7,483 nucleotides of DNA from Actinomycetota bacterium (GCA_005777415.1 SXMI01000024.1:1-7483), one strand, 5' to 3'; counted from the first letter of the stretch, positions 1 to 5,294 are shown. Notes: a model not told the origin generated them from the sequence alone. Translations and numbers: made by a program.

Positions 1-156
1 CCCCCGCGGCCCACCACCCCACCGTTCTCGGTGCACACACCCCCACCGGCGGGCGGTCACCGCACCGAGAACGCCGCACTCCGCCCCCGCGGCCCACCAC
101 CCCACCGTTCTCGGTGCACACACCCCCACCGGCGGGCGGTCACCGCACCGAGAACG
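1..156. repeat. Tandem direct repeat, two exact 73-bp copies (1-73 and 84-156), period 83 bp
   Basis: Bases 1-73 recur without a mismatch at 84-156, separated by the 10-base spacer CCGCACTCCG at 74-83. The left copy begins at the window edge, so more copies may lie outside. Each copy contains a long inverted repeat and lies in non-coding sequence downstream of the leftward helicase gene. The exact identity suggests recent duplication or an intergenic palindromic repeat of the REP type. I do not recognise a named family. Reading frames through the repeat (for example the one from GTG at 31) have no protein-like character. Confidence 0.9.
23..73. repeat. Inverted repeat (hairpin) in repeat copy 1
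   Basis: CGTTCTCGGTGC at 23-34 is the exact reverse complement of GCACCGAGAACG at 62-73, giving a 12-bp stem around a 27-base loop. The loop holds a smaller stem (ACCG 45-48 with CGGT 54-57). No T-tract follows on either strand, so a classical intrinsic terminator is not shown. It could still act as a U-less terminator or 3'-end stabiliser for the helicase transcript, or as a protein-binding dyad. Confidence 0.8.
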
Positions 157-157
157 G
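105..157. repeat. Inverted repeat (hairpin) in repeat copy 2
   Basis: CCGTTCTCGGTGC at 105-117 pairs exactly with GCACCGAGAACGG at 145-157, one base pair longer than in copy 1 because the base after the repeat is G here. Being the copy nearest the helicase stop codon (207-205), it would be the first hairpin met by RNA polymerase leaving that gene. Confidence 0.8.
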
Positions 158-200
158 GGGCCAGGCGGGCGGGGGCCGGGCGGGCGGGGGCCGGGCCGGG
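156..200 (+). repeat. G-rich 15-bp tandem repeat, three units, possible G-quadruplex
   Basis: Units at 156-170, 171-185 and 186-200 all follow the pattern GGGGGCC then RGG or GGG then CGGGC. The first two differ at one base and the third drifts at its end. The top strand carries more than four runs of three or more G with short spacers, which meets the simple G-quadruplex pattern. The helicase transcript would be C-rich here. The stretch directly abuts the helicase stop codon. Confidence 0.7.
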
Positions 201-204
201 CGGT

Positions 205-1893
205 TCAGGCCGAGCGGAGCCAGCGGCGGGCCGACTCGAGCCGGCGCTCGAGCTGCTCCACCGTCGCCTGCGAGATCTGGCGGATCCCACTCATCCGGTT
301 CAACTCGGCGTTGACCGCCGGGTGGCTCCACCCCGTGGCCCGGACGAGCTCCCGGACCGCATCGGCGTTCCGCTCCCGCAGGAGGATCCGCTGCTGGCGG
401 GGGTCCACCGCCGGCGTCGCCTCACCGTCGACCGACTCCTCCTGCCAGGTCCCGGCGACACCCCCACCGGGCAGCGGGGGCGGCTCCAGGACCAGCTCCA
501 CCCCGCCGGGCTCCCGGACCTCGAGCGCCTCGGGCGCCGAACCGAAGACCCCGAGCGTCGATTGGTCGGTCGACGAGTCGGTGACGACCGCCCCGATCAC
601 CCCGAACAGGCTGAGCTGGTCATCGTCACCAGCGTCCACCTCGCCCTCGGCCCGGGGCGCCTCCCTCCGGGCGCGCAGGCTGTGGCGGCGCGACTCGGTG
701 ACCGCGGCGGCGTGCCGCCGGAGCCGCGGGTCGTCGGGGAGGAACACGAACGCCCGCTGGTCCCGACGGCCGCGGGTGTGTCGGACCACCCGGCCCACCG
801 CCTGGCGGAAGAACAGCTCGGTCGTCGTCGTGGTCGCGAACACGGCGATCCGCAACCGGGGGATGTCGACGCCCTCCGACACCATGCGCACCGCCACGAT
901 CCACTCGTCGGTCGAGTCGGTGAACCGCCGGATCCGTTCGGACGCGTCGTCCTCGTCGGAGGTCGCCACCACCACCGAGGCACCGCGTCGACGGAGCTCG
1001 TCGGCGATCCCCTGGGCATGCGCCTGGTCGGTCGCGATCACCAGGCCCCCCGCCGCCGGGTCGTCCGCCCGGAGCTGGGCGAGCCGTTCGTGGGCCTGAC
1101 GGAGCACCGTCGGGAGCCACTGGCCCTCCAGGCTGAGGGCGGTCCGCAGCCGCTGGTTCGCGTGCTCCCGGGCCAGCTCGTCGTCGAAGGTGGCGGAGAG
1201 CACCTGTCCGTCCGGCGTGGTCCACTCCATGAACCCGTTGATACGCGGGAAGTAGACGGGCCGGACGACTCCGCCGTCGACCAGGGCGTCCCCGTAGCCG
1301 TACTCGAAGTCCGACCGGGCCTCGTCGAGGTGGTAGTCCACGAACGGGATGGCGCTCGAGTCCGACCTGAACGGCGTGCCCGACAGGGCCAGGCGCCGGG
1401 ACGCACCCGAGAACGCCTGCAGGACGGAGCTCCCCCAGGCCCGGTCGTCGCCGGCGTGGTGCACCTCGTCGAGCACCACGAACCCACCACCGACGAGCGC
1501 CGCCAGCTCCGCGGCGGAGGTCGCCACCTGCTGGTAGGTCGTCACCACCCCGTGGACATCGCCGGGCAGGTGCGGGTCCCGGGCCGACCAGTCGGCGTCC
1601 AGGTGCAGCCGGAACCGAGCCGCCGCCGACGCCCACTGGTGCTTGAGGTGCTGCGTCGGGGCCACCACCACGACCCGCTGGCCGGGGTGCTCGGCCAGGT
1701 GGCGCACCGCTGCGGCCAGGGCGAAGGTGGTCTTTCCCGCCCCGGGGGTCGCCACCGCCAGGAAGTCCGGCGACCGGTGGGAGGCGAACCGCTCGATCGC
1801 CTCGGACTGCCACGCCCGCAGTTGGATCCGGGTCGGTCGTTCGGCCCGGACGCCCGTGGACCTCCCGGAACCGGTGGCCGCCGCCGCAGCCAT
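205..1893 (-). CDS. SF2 DEAD/DEAH-box helicase (SSL2/XPB-like) with a clamp-binding-type motif
   Basis: The 562-aa cytoplasmic protein carries the ordered motifs of a superfamily 2 ATP-dependent nucleic-acid translocase: a Q-motif-like IQLRAWQ (23-29), Walker A ATPGAGKT (48-55), APTQHLKHQW (78-87), DEVHH (142-146, DEAD-type box), SGTPFRSD (171-178), then in the second RecA lobe GLVIATD (283-289), VRMVSEGVDIP (335-345) and QAVGRVVR with arginine finger candidates (364-371). The arrangement resembles COG1061-type helicases and restriction-subunit-like proteins. Residues about 410-505 look like a disordered acidic linker that contains QLSLF (426-430), matching the sliding-clamp-binding consensus. 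Residues about 507-560 form a charged helical, possibly DNA-binding, C-terminal domain (inference). No Shine-Dalgarno is visible before the ATG at 1893; instead that ATG overlaps the stop of a 12-codon ORF. No nuclease, methylase or specificity gene is adjacent, so I do not call it a restriction subunit. The family assignment is firm; the cellular role is not. Confidence 0.93.
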   Translation of the reverse strand: MAAAAATGSGRSTGVRAERPTRIQLRAWQSEAIERFASHRSPDFLAVATPGAGKTTFALAAAVRHLAEHPGQRVVVVAPTQHLKHQWASAAARFRLHLDADWSARDPHLPGDVHGVVTTYQQVATSAAELAALVGGGFVVLDEVHHAGDDRAWGSSVLQAFSGASRRLALSGTPFRSDSSAIPFVDYHLDEARSDFEYGYGDALVDGGVVRPVYFPRINGFMEWTTPDGQVLSATFDDELAREHANQRLRTALSLEGQWLPTVLRQAHERLAQLRADDPAAGGLVIATDQAHAQGIADELRRRGASVVVATSDEDDASERIRRFTDSTDEWIVAVRMVSEGVDIPRLRIAVFATTTTTELFFRQAVGRVVRHTRGRRDQRAFVFLPDDPRLRRHAAAVTESRRHSLRARREAPRAEGEVDAGDDDQLSLFGVIGAVVTDSSTDQSTLGVFGSAPEALEVREPGGVELVLEPPPLPGGGVAGTWQEESVDGEATPAVDPRQQRILLRERNADAVRELVRATGWSHPAVNAELNRMSGIRQISQATVEQLERRLESARRWLRSA

Positions 1894-1931
1894 CAGGGGG
1901 TGGTGACGGGACGGGCAGGACCTGGGCGCAT
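1893..1931 (-). CDS. Possible 12-codon leader ORF overlapping the helicase start
   Basis: On the minus strand an ATG at 1931-1929 opens MRPGPARPVTTP and stops with TGA at 1895-1893, sharing one base with the helicase ATG (TGATG). Four of the twelve residues are proline. A TAAGGT hexamer at 1947-1942 would place a transcript start only about four bases upstream of this ATG. Because the helicase lacks a ribosome binding site, termination-reinitiation from this small ORF would explain how it is translated. A chance ORF of this length is easy to obtain, so this is a suggestion rather than a secure gene. Confidence 0.35.
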   Translation of the reverse strand: MRPGPARPVTTP

Positions 1932-1940
1932 GGCGGCCGG

Positions 1941-1946
1941 TACCTT
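1941..1946 (+). promoter_or_regulatory. -10 element TACCTT of a leaderless P450 promoter
   Basis: TACCTT fits TANNNT and ends six bases before the GTG at 1953, the spacing expected if transcription begins at the start codon itself. No Shine-Dalgarno is present and no clear -35 hexamer can be seen. The context GGTAC is shared with the -10 of the 3735 gene. Confidence 0.55.
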
Positions 1947-1947
1947 A
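1942..1947 (-). promoter_or_regulatory. Candidate -10 element TAAGGT for the leftward helicase
   Basis: TAAGGT on the minus strand fits the actinobacterial TANNNT pattern and lies 49 bases before the helicase ATG, close to the small leader ORF. No clear -35 is seen. It overlaps the rightward P450 hexamer on the other strand by five bases, so the two promoters would compete. Confidence 0.35.
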
Positions 1948-1952
1948 GGCCC

Positions 1953-3233
1953 GTGGCTGAACTCGACCGGGTCATCGAGCAGATGAACGACATCGCCTGG
2001 TGGCGGCACGGTTCGGACGCCCGGGCCGACGCCTGGGCCCTGCTCCGTGACGAGGCACCCGTCATGTTCGGGCCCGAGCCCGAGATCGAGGGGTTCCCCC
2101 GCGGGCCGGGATTCTGGTCGGTGACCCGTCACGCCGACGTGGTCCACGTGTCCCGCCACCCGGACCTGTTCTGCTCCGGCCAGGGCACCAACATCCCCGA
2201 CCTGCCGGTGGAGATCGCCGAGTTCTTCGGGTCCATGATCAACATGGACGCCCCCAAGCACACCCGGCTCCGCATGATCGTCAACCGGTCCTTCACCCCG
2301 CGGATGGTCGCCCGGATCGACGCCGACGTCCGCCGCAAGGCGCGCTCGATCGTGGCCGAGGTGGCCCCTCAGGGGTCCTGCGACGTGGTCGCCGAGCTCG
2401 CCGCCCCGCTCCCGTTGCAGATCATCTGCGAGATGATGGGTATCCCCCGGGACAGCTGGCAGCGGGTCTTCGAGCTGACCAACATCATCCTGGGCGACAT
2501 CAACTCGACACCGGACCTGGGTGCCCTGATGGGGGCGGCGGTCGAGATGGCGCAGATCGCACAGGCCGTCGGCGAGGACCGGTTGGCCGACCCGCAGGAC
2601 GACCTCGTCTCGGCGATGATGCACGCCGAGGTGGACGGCGAGTCGCTCCAGCCCATGGAGATGGCGAGCTTCTTCATCCTGCTCGCCGCCGCCGGCAACG
2701 AGACCACCCGCAACGCCATCTCGCACGGCGTCCGGCTGCTCACCGACCACCCGGACCAGCGGGCGGTCTGGCAGGCCGACCCCGAGACGGTGTCACCCAC
2801 CGCCGTGGAGGAGATCGTCCGCTGGGCCACCCCGGTGATCCACTTCCGCCGGACCGCGACGGCGGACACGCGGATCGGCGACGCCGAGATCAGCGAGGGC
2901 GACAAGGTCGTCATGTGGTACGAGTCGGCCGACCGCGACCCGCGGGCGTTCGACGAGCCGACCCGCTTCGACGTCACCCGCAGTCCCAACGACCACCTGG
3001 GGTTCGGCGCCGGCGGCCCCCACTTCTGTCTGGGCGCCAACCTGGCCCGGCGTGAGATCCGGGTGATGTTCGAGGAGCTCTTCCGGTGGATCCCCGACAT
3101 CCACGCCACCGGCGAACCCACCTGGCTGTCGTCCCCGTTCATCCACGGCATCACGGGGCTGCCCGCGTCCTTCACGCCGACCGACGTGCCCGCCGACGCG
3201 CTCGCCGAGCTCGACGGCGACGGCATCGACTGA
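1953..3233 (+). CDS. Cytochrome P450, CYP125/CYP124-like clade
   Basis: This 426-aa soluble bacterial P450 is of full length. Landmarks are the C-helix region PKHTRLRMIVNRSF (101-114), the I-helix oxygen-activation motif AAGNETT (246-252), the K-helix ExxR as EIVR (287-290), a PERF-like stretch around 330-340, and the heme-binding loop FGAGGPHFCLG (351-361) with Cys359 as the axial thiolate. From memory of the family, the AGNETTRNAISHG and EEIVRWATPV signatures are typical of actinobacterial P450s that hydroxylate sterol side chains or methyl-branched lipids and terpenoids (CYP125, CYP124, CYP142 relatives). The exact substrate cannot be read here. No ferredoxin or ferredoxin reductase gene is in the window, so electrons must come from elsewhere. 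The GTG start is chosen because it follows a well-spaced -10 element and gives a normal N-terminus. The KSI-like gene begins 21 bp downstream, so the two are probably co-transcribed. Confidence 0.93.
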   Translation: MAELDRVIEQMNDIAWWRHGSDARADAWALLRDEAPVMFGPEPEIEGFPRGPGFWSVTRHADVVHVSRHPDLFCSGQGTNIPDLPVEIAEFFGSMINMDAPKHTRLRMIVNRSFTPRMVARIDADVRRKARSIVAEVAPQGSCDVVAELAAPLPLQIICEMMGIPRDSWQRVFELTNIILGDINSTPDLGALMGAAVEMAQIAQAVGEDRLADPQDDLVSAMMHAEVDGESLQPMEMASFFILLAAAGNETTRNAISHGVRLLTDHPDQRAVWQADPETVSPTAVEEIVRWATPVIHFRRTATADTRIGDAEISEGDKVVMWYESADRDPRAFDEPTRFDVTRSPNDHLGFGAGGPHFCLGANLARREIRVMFEELFRWIPDIHATGEPTWLSSPFIHGITGLPASFTPTDVPADALAELDGDGID

Positions 3234-3244
3234 CCGACCACCAC

Positions 3245-3248
3245 GAGG
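3245..3248 (+). promoter_or_regulatory. Ribosome binding site GAGG for the KSI-like gene
   Basis: GAGG lies six bases before the GTG at 3255, in the 21-bp gap after the P450 stop. It supports this GTG as the start and shows that the gene is translated from an internal site of a longer mRNA rather than as a leaderless message. Confidence 0.6.
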
Positions 3249-3254
3249 ATCAAC

Positions 3255-3677
3255 GTGCCCCAGCTCCCCGACCACTTCCCGTCCCACCCGGCCCGTGACG
3301 CCTCCCTGCGCTCCCTGGAGGCCGTCGAGGCCGGCGACCGCGACGGCTGGCTGGCGCTGTTCGCCGACGACGCCGTCGTCGAGGACCCGATCGGCCCGTC
3401 ACCCATGGACCCCGACGGGCGCGGCCACCACGGCCGTGACGCCATCGCCGCGTTCTACGACACCGTCGTCGCCCCGAACGAGTCGGTGACGTTCACGATC
3501 GAGCGGTCGCACGCCGCCGGCTCGGAGGTGGCCAACGTGGGGACGATCTCCACGACCCTGCCCGACGGCGGCGGGACGGTCCACACCGACCTCGTCATCA
3601 CCTACCGGGTGGACGACGACGGCCGGGTCGTCGCGCTGCGCGCGTACTGGGCACTCGACGAGCTGCGCTTCGGCTGA
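3255..3677 (+). CDS. NTF2/SnoaL-like protein resembling ketosteroid isomerase
   Basis: The 140-aa protein has the size and pattern of the cone-shaped NTF2 fold: N-terminal helices, the segment AGDRDGWLALFADDAVVEDPIG (26-47, quoted here in part: AGDRDGW and FADDAVVEDPIG), GRDAIAAFY (60-68) and C-terminal strands ending in GRVVALRAYW (123-132). The FADDAVVEDPIG block closely matches the region around the catalytic Asp38 of bacterial steroid delta-5-3-ketoisomerase as I remember it, placing Asp44 in the general-base position. By ungapped alignment the oxyanion-hole Tyr14 corresponds to Ser20 and Asp99 to Ile115, so classical isomerase chemistry is uncertain. It probably acts on, or binds, a small hydrophobic molecule. 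It sits 21 bp after the P450 and likely shares its mRNA, suggesting a common substrate. A generic SnoaL-like label is the safe alternative. Confidence 0.85.
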   Translation: MPQLPDHFPSHPARDASLRSLEAVEAGDRDGWLALFADDAVVEDPIGPSPMDPDGRGHHGRDAIAAFYDTVVAPNESVTFTIERSHAAGSEVANVGTISTTLPDGGGTVHTDLVITYRVDDDGRVVALRAYWALDELRFG

Positions 3678-3694
3678 GGGTCACGACGACCCCG

Positions 3695-3730
3695 AGGACC
3701 GAACCGCCCGGGCCGACCCGGTACGGTCCT
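3695..3730. promoter_or_regulatory. Operator-like dyad over the promoter of the 3735 gene
   Basis: AGGACCGAACCG at 3695-3706 and CGGTACGGTCCT at 3719-3730 are inverted repeats with 11 of 12 positions paired (one A opposite A), around a 12-base centre. The right arm contains the -10 hexamer at 3722-3727, so a dimeric repressor bound here would block RNA polymerase. The same dyad begins 18 bases after the KSI-like stop codon and could instead fold as a U-less transcript-end hairpin. Confidence 0.5.
3722..3727 (+). promoter_or_regulatory. -10 element TACGGT of a leaderless promoter
   Basis: TACGGT fits TANNNT and ends seven bases before the ATG at 3735; no Shine-Dalgarno is present. The spacing matches a leaderless start. 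It implies that the 3735 gene can be transcribed independently of the P450 and KSI-like genes. Confidence 0.5.
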
Positions 3731-3734
3731 GACC

Positions 3735-4571
3735 ATGGAACCCTGTGGATCGGACCCCGAAGTCACCGTCGGCTCGATGCTCTACACGCTCGTCGACCCG
3801 TCGGTCGGCCACGAGGTGGCCTACAACCGCTGGTACGAGCGCGACCACTTCTACTCGGGGTGCATGATCGGACCGTGGCTGTTCGCCGGTCGGCGCTGGG
3901 TGGCCACCCGCCCGCTGAAGGACCTGCGCTTCCCGGCCGACGCCCCCGCCGACGCGGCCGTGGCCGACCCGGTTGACGCCGGCTCGTACCTGGCGACCTA
4001 CTTCATCCACGGCGGCCACGAGGCCGAGCACTGGGCCTGGGCCAACCGGCAGGTCTTCGACCTCTACGAACACGACCGGGGCTTCGACGAACGGCACCAT
4101 GCCCACACCTCGCTCTACTTCACCACCGGAGCCACCCACCGGGACCCGGACGGGGTCCCCCAGCACATGGCGCTGGACCACCCGTACGCCGGTCTGGTGA
4201 GCATCCACGTCGACCGTGAGGGCGAGACCTCGCACGGTGATCTGGTCGCCTGGTTCGAGTCCTCCGCCGCACCCGCGCTGTTCGCCGACGGCCCCGACGG
4301 CCCGTCGCCGGTCGACCAGGTCCAGCACTGGCGACCGATCATCCCCACGGGTGACCAGGCCAAGGCGCCCATGAAGCTGGGCACCGGCCCGGGCACCCGG
4401 GCCCGGAGCATGATGCTGGCGTTCACCACCACCACCCCGGACCGGTGCTGGGACCGCATCCGGGAGCTCACCGACCGCATCGACGAGTCCGGACTGGCGA
4501 CCGTGCGACTGGCGGCGCCGTTCATCCCCACCATCCCCGGGACCGACACCTACACCGACCAGTTGTGGTGA
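3735..4571 (+). CDS. Uncharacterised protein, probable double ferredoxin-like (dimeric alpha/beta barrel) fold
   Basis: I do not recognise a named family for this 278-aa protein. It has no signal peptide or membrane segment. The N-terminal part (about 12-60) reads as a strand, GSMLYTLVD, then EVAYNRWYERDHFYSG (27-42), which resembles the FNxWYxxEH helix start of dimeric alpha/beta-barrel (EthD/antibiotic-monooxygenase-like) proteins. A second half (about 150-278) again shows strand-helix patterns, YAGLVSIHV (151-159), SMMLAFTTTTPDRCWDRI (225-242) and a C-terminal strand region, so the chain may hold two ferredoxin-like units that pair within one polypeptide. The centre is rich in aromatic residues and histidine (HGGHEAEHWAWANRQVF, 92-108; ERHHAH, 119-124), which might line a ligand or metal pocket (inference). 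It follows the P450/KSI-like pair by 57 bp but has its own promoter-like signal, so it may be co-regulated with them. The ATG start is supported by that signal. Confidence 0.8.
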   Translation: MEPCGSDPEVTVGSMLYTLVDPSVGHEVAYNRWYERDHFYSGCMIGPWLFAGRRWVATRPLKDLRFPADAPADAAVADPVDAGSYLATYFIHGGHEAEHWAWANRQVFDLYEHDRGFDERHHAHTSLYFTTGATHRDPDGVPQHMALDHPYAGLVSIHVDREGETSHGDLVAWFESSAAPALFADGPDGPSPVDQVQHWRPIIPTGDQAKAPMKLGTGPGTRARSMMLAFTTTTPDRCWDRIRELTDRIDESGLATVRLAAPFIPTIPGTDTYTDQLW

Positions 4572-4574
4572 GCG

Positions 4575-4608
4575 GGCCGACCGGGCCGGGTCAGGCCGAT
4601 CGGGCCGG
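4575..4608. repeat. Short direct repeat at the convergent gene junction
   Basis: GGCCGACCGGGCCGG (4575-4589) recurs as GGCCGATCGGGCCGG (4594-4608), 14 of 15 identical with a 19-bp period. It covers the 19-bp gap between two converging genes and the last codons of the hydrolase. It may be simple GC-rich slippage; no clear terminator hairpin with a T-tract is seen on either strand. Confidence 0.5.
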
Positions 4609-5256
4609 TGCGTGCCGCTCGAGGAACTCGATCGTCCGGGTCCACGCCAGGTCCGAGGCGGCCGCATCGGCGGCGCCGGCCGGGGTGTCCTCGGCGAACC
4701 AGTGGGCCGTGCCGTCGTAGCGGTGGAACTCCACGTGCTTGTCGAGCAGGAGCAGGTGCGCCTGCATCTCGACGAGCTCGTCCTCGCTCACGAGCGGATC
4801 CTGTTCGGCGAAGTGCCCCAGCACCGGCGCCCGGAGCGACTCGAAGTCGATGTCCTGGGACCCGTAGTAGGCCACCACGGCGTCGATCGAGTCGGGCTGG
4901 CGGGTGCCCAACCACAGGGCCCACGAGGCGCCCATCGAGTAGCCGAGCACGGCGACCGGCCCGGTCGGCTCGGCGCTGTGGGCCCGCAGCGCGACCACGC
5001 TCGACAGGATCAGCGCCGCCGTCGCGTTGGGGTCCGTGGCGGCGAGGGCGTCCCGGGCGAGGTCGGCGTCCTCGGGCAGCACTCCGCCGAGCAGGTCCGG
5101 CGCGAGCGCCGTGTACCCGGCGTCGGCCAACCGCTCCACGGTGGCCTTCGTCGACTGGTCCAGCCCCCACCAGGAGTGCAGCACCAGCACCCCGTGCCCG
5201 GGGCCGTCCTCGGGGACGACCAGGTAGGCGCTGCCGGCACGGGGTTCCACGACCAC
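4591..5256 (-). CDS. Dienelactone hydrolase family alpha/beta hydrolase
   Basis: The 221-aa cytoplasmic protein has the compact alpha/beta-hydrolase core of the dienelactone hydrolase (DLH) family: a strand GVLVLHSWWGLD (22-33) in the oxyanion region, YTALAPDLLGG (48-58), the nucleophile elbow GYSMG (105-109), HFAEQDPLV (148-156) and GTAHWFAED (182-190). These give a likely triad Ser107, Asp153, His185. Classical DLH enzymes use Cys in a GxCxG elbow and a Glu near residue 36; here the nucleophile is Ser and the oxyanion segment lacks that Glu. It therefore may be an esterase or carboxylic-ester hydrolase rather than a true dienelactonase. Numbering is from the GTG at 5256; a second GTG at 5250 is two codons in and lies six bases after a -10-like hexamer, so the real start may be 5250. 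It is divergent from the ParA gene and convergent with the 3735 gene, so a role alongside the P450 group is only a guess. Confidence 0.88.
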   Translation of the reverse strand: MVVEPRAGSAYLVVPEDGPGHGVLVLHSWWGLDQSTKATVERLADAGYTALAPDLLGGVLPEDADLARDALAATDPNATAALILSSVVALRAHSAEPTGPVAVLGYSMGASWALWLGTRQPDSIDAVVAYYGSQDIDFESLRAPVLGHFAEQDPLVSEDELVEMQAHLLLLDKHVEFHRYDGTAHWFAEDTPAGAADAAASDLAWTRTIEFLERHAPARSA

Positions 5257-5262
5257 AGGGTG
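5257..5262 (-). promoter_or_regulatory. Weak -10-like element CACCCT for the hydrolase
   Basis: On the minus strand CACCCT keeps the A at position 2 and T at position 6 of TANNNT but lacks the first T. It ends six bases before the GTG at 5250, the same spacing seen for the P450. No Shine-Dalgarno precedes either candidate GTG, which favours a leaderless message starting at 5250. Confidence 0.3.
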
Positions 5263-5281
5263 TCACGCGGGCCCCGTCGTG

Positions 5282-5286
5282 GGAGG
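5282..5286 (+). promoter_or_regulatory. Ribosome binding site GGAGG for the ParA gene (or a leaderless -10)
   Basis: GGAGG lies eight bases before the GTG at 5295, a good Shine-Dalgarno at normal distance, and fixes this start in a longer open frame. The overlapping hexamer GAGGAT (5283-5288) also sits exactly six bases before the GTG with the xAxxxT pattern, so the same bases might instead serve a leaderless promoter. Confidence 0.6.
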
Positions 5287-5294
5287 ATCACCCC

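Noticed and set aside
1..156. CRISPR-like repeat/spacer structure
   Set aside because: There are only two units, the repeat is 73 bp and the spacer only 10 bp, and no cas genes are seen.
23..157. Classical Rho-independent terminators from the repeat hairpins
   Set aside because: No T-tract follows the stems on either strand and the loops are long (27 bases); termination activity cannot be claimed from sequence.
205..1893. Restriction-modification or phage-defence system based on the helicase
   Set aside because: The helicase resembles Res-type subunits, but no nuclease, methyltransferase or other defence gene is adjacent in the window, and its right-hand neighbour is a P450.
31..1986. A 651-codon open frame on the plus strand, antisense to the helicase
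   Set aside because: It begins inside the palindromic repeat, is rich in Arg/Pro/Gly low-complexity sequence, and mirrors a minus-strand gene with all SF2 helicase motifs. Long antisense frames are expected in GC-rich DNA.
1893..2750. A 285-codon minus-strand frame within the P450 gene
   Set aside because: It is an antisense shadow of a P450 with complete heme and I-helix motifs. Only its last 12 codons, outside the P450 gene, are considered as a possible leader ORF.
3681..4667. A 328-codon minus-strand open frame opposite the 278-aa unknown protein
   Set aside because: Its composition is typical of an antisense shadow (Val/Gly/Arg rich, no motif). The plus-strand frame has a better amino-acid mix, aromatic content, and a -10 element at its start.
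1953..5256. A complete natural-product biosynthetic cluster
   Set aside because: P450, SnoaL-like protein, hydrolase and exporter are common tailoring genes, but no polyketide, peptide or terpene synthase is in the window.
4608..5294. N-terminal extension of the ParA frame (about 229 codons)
   Set aside because: The extension is antisense to the hydrolase and low-complexity Arg/Pro/Ala; the ParA fold begins at the GTG at 5295, which has a GGAGG ribosome binding site.
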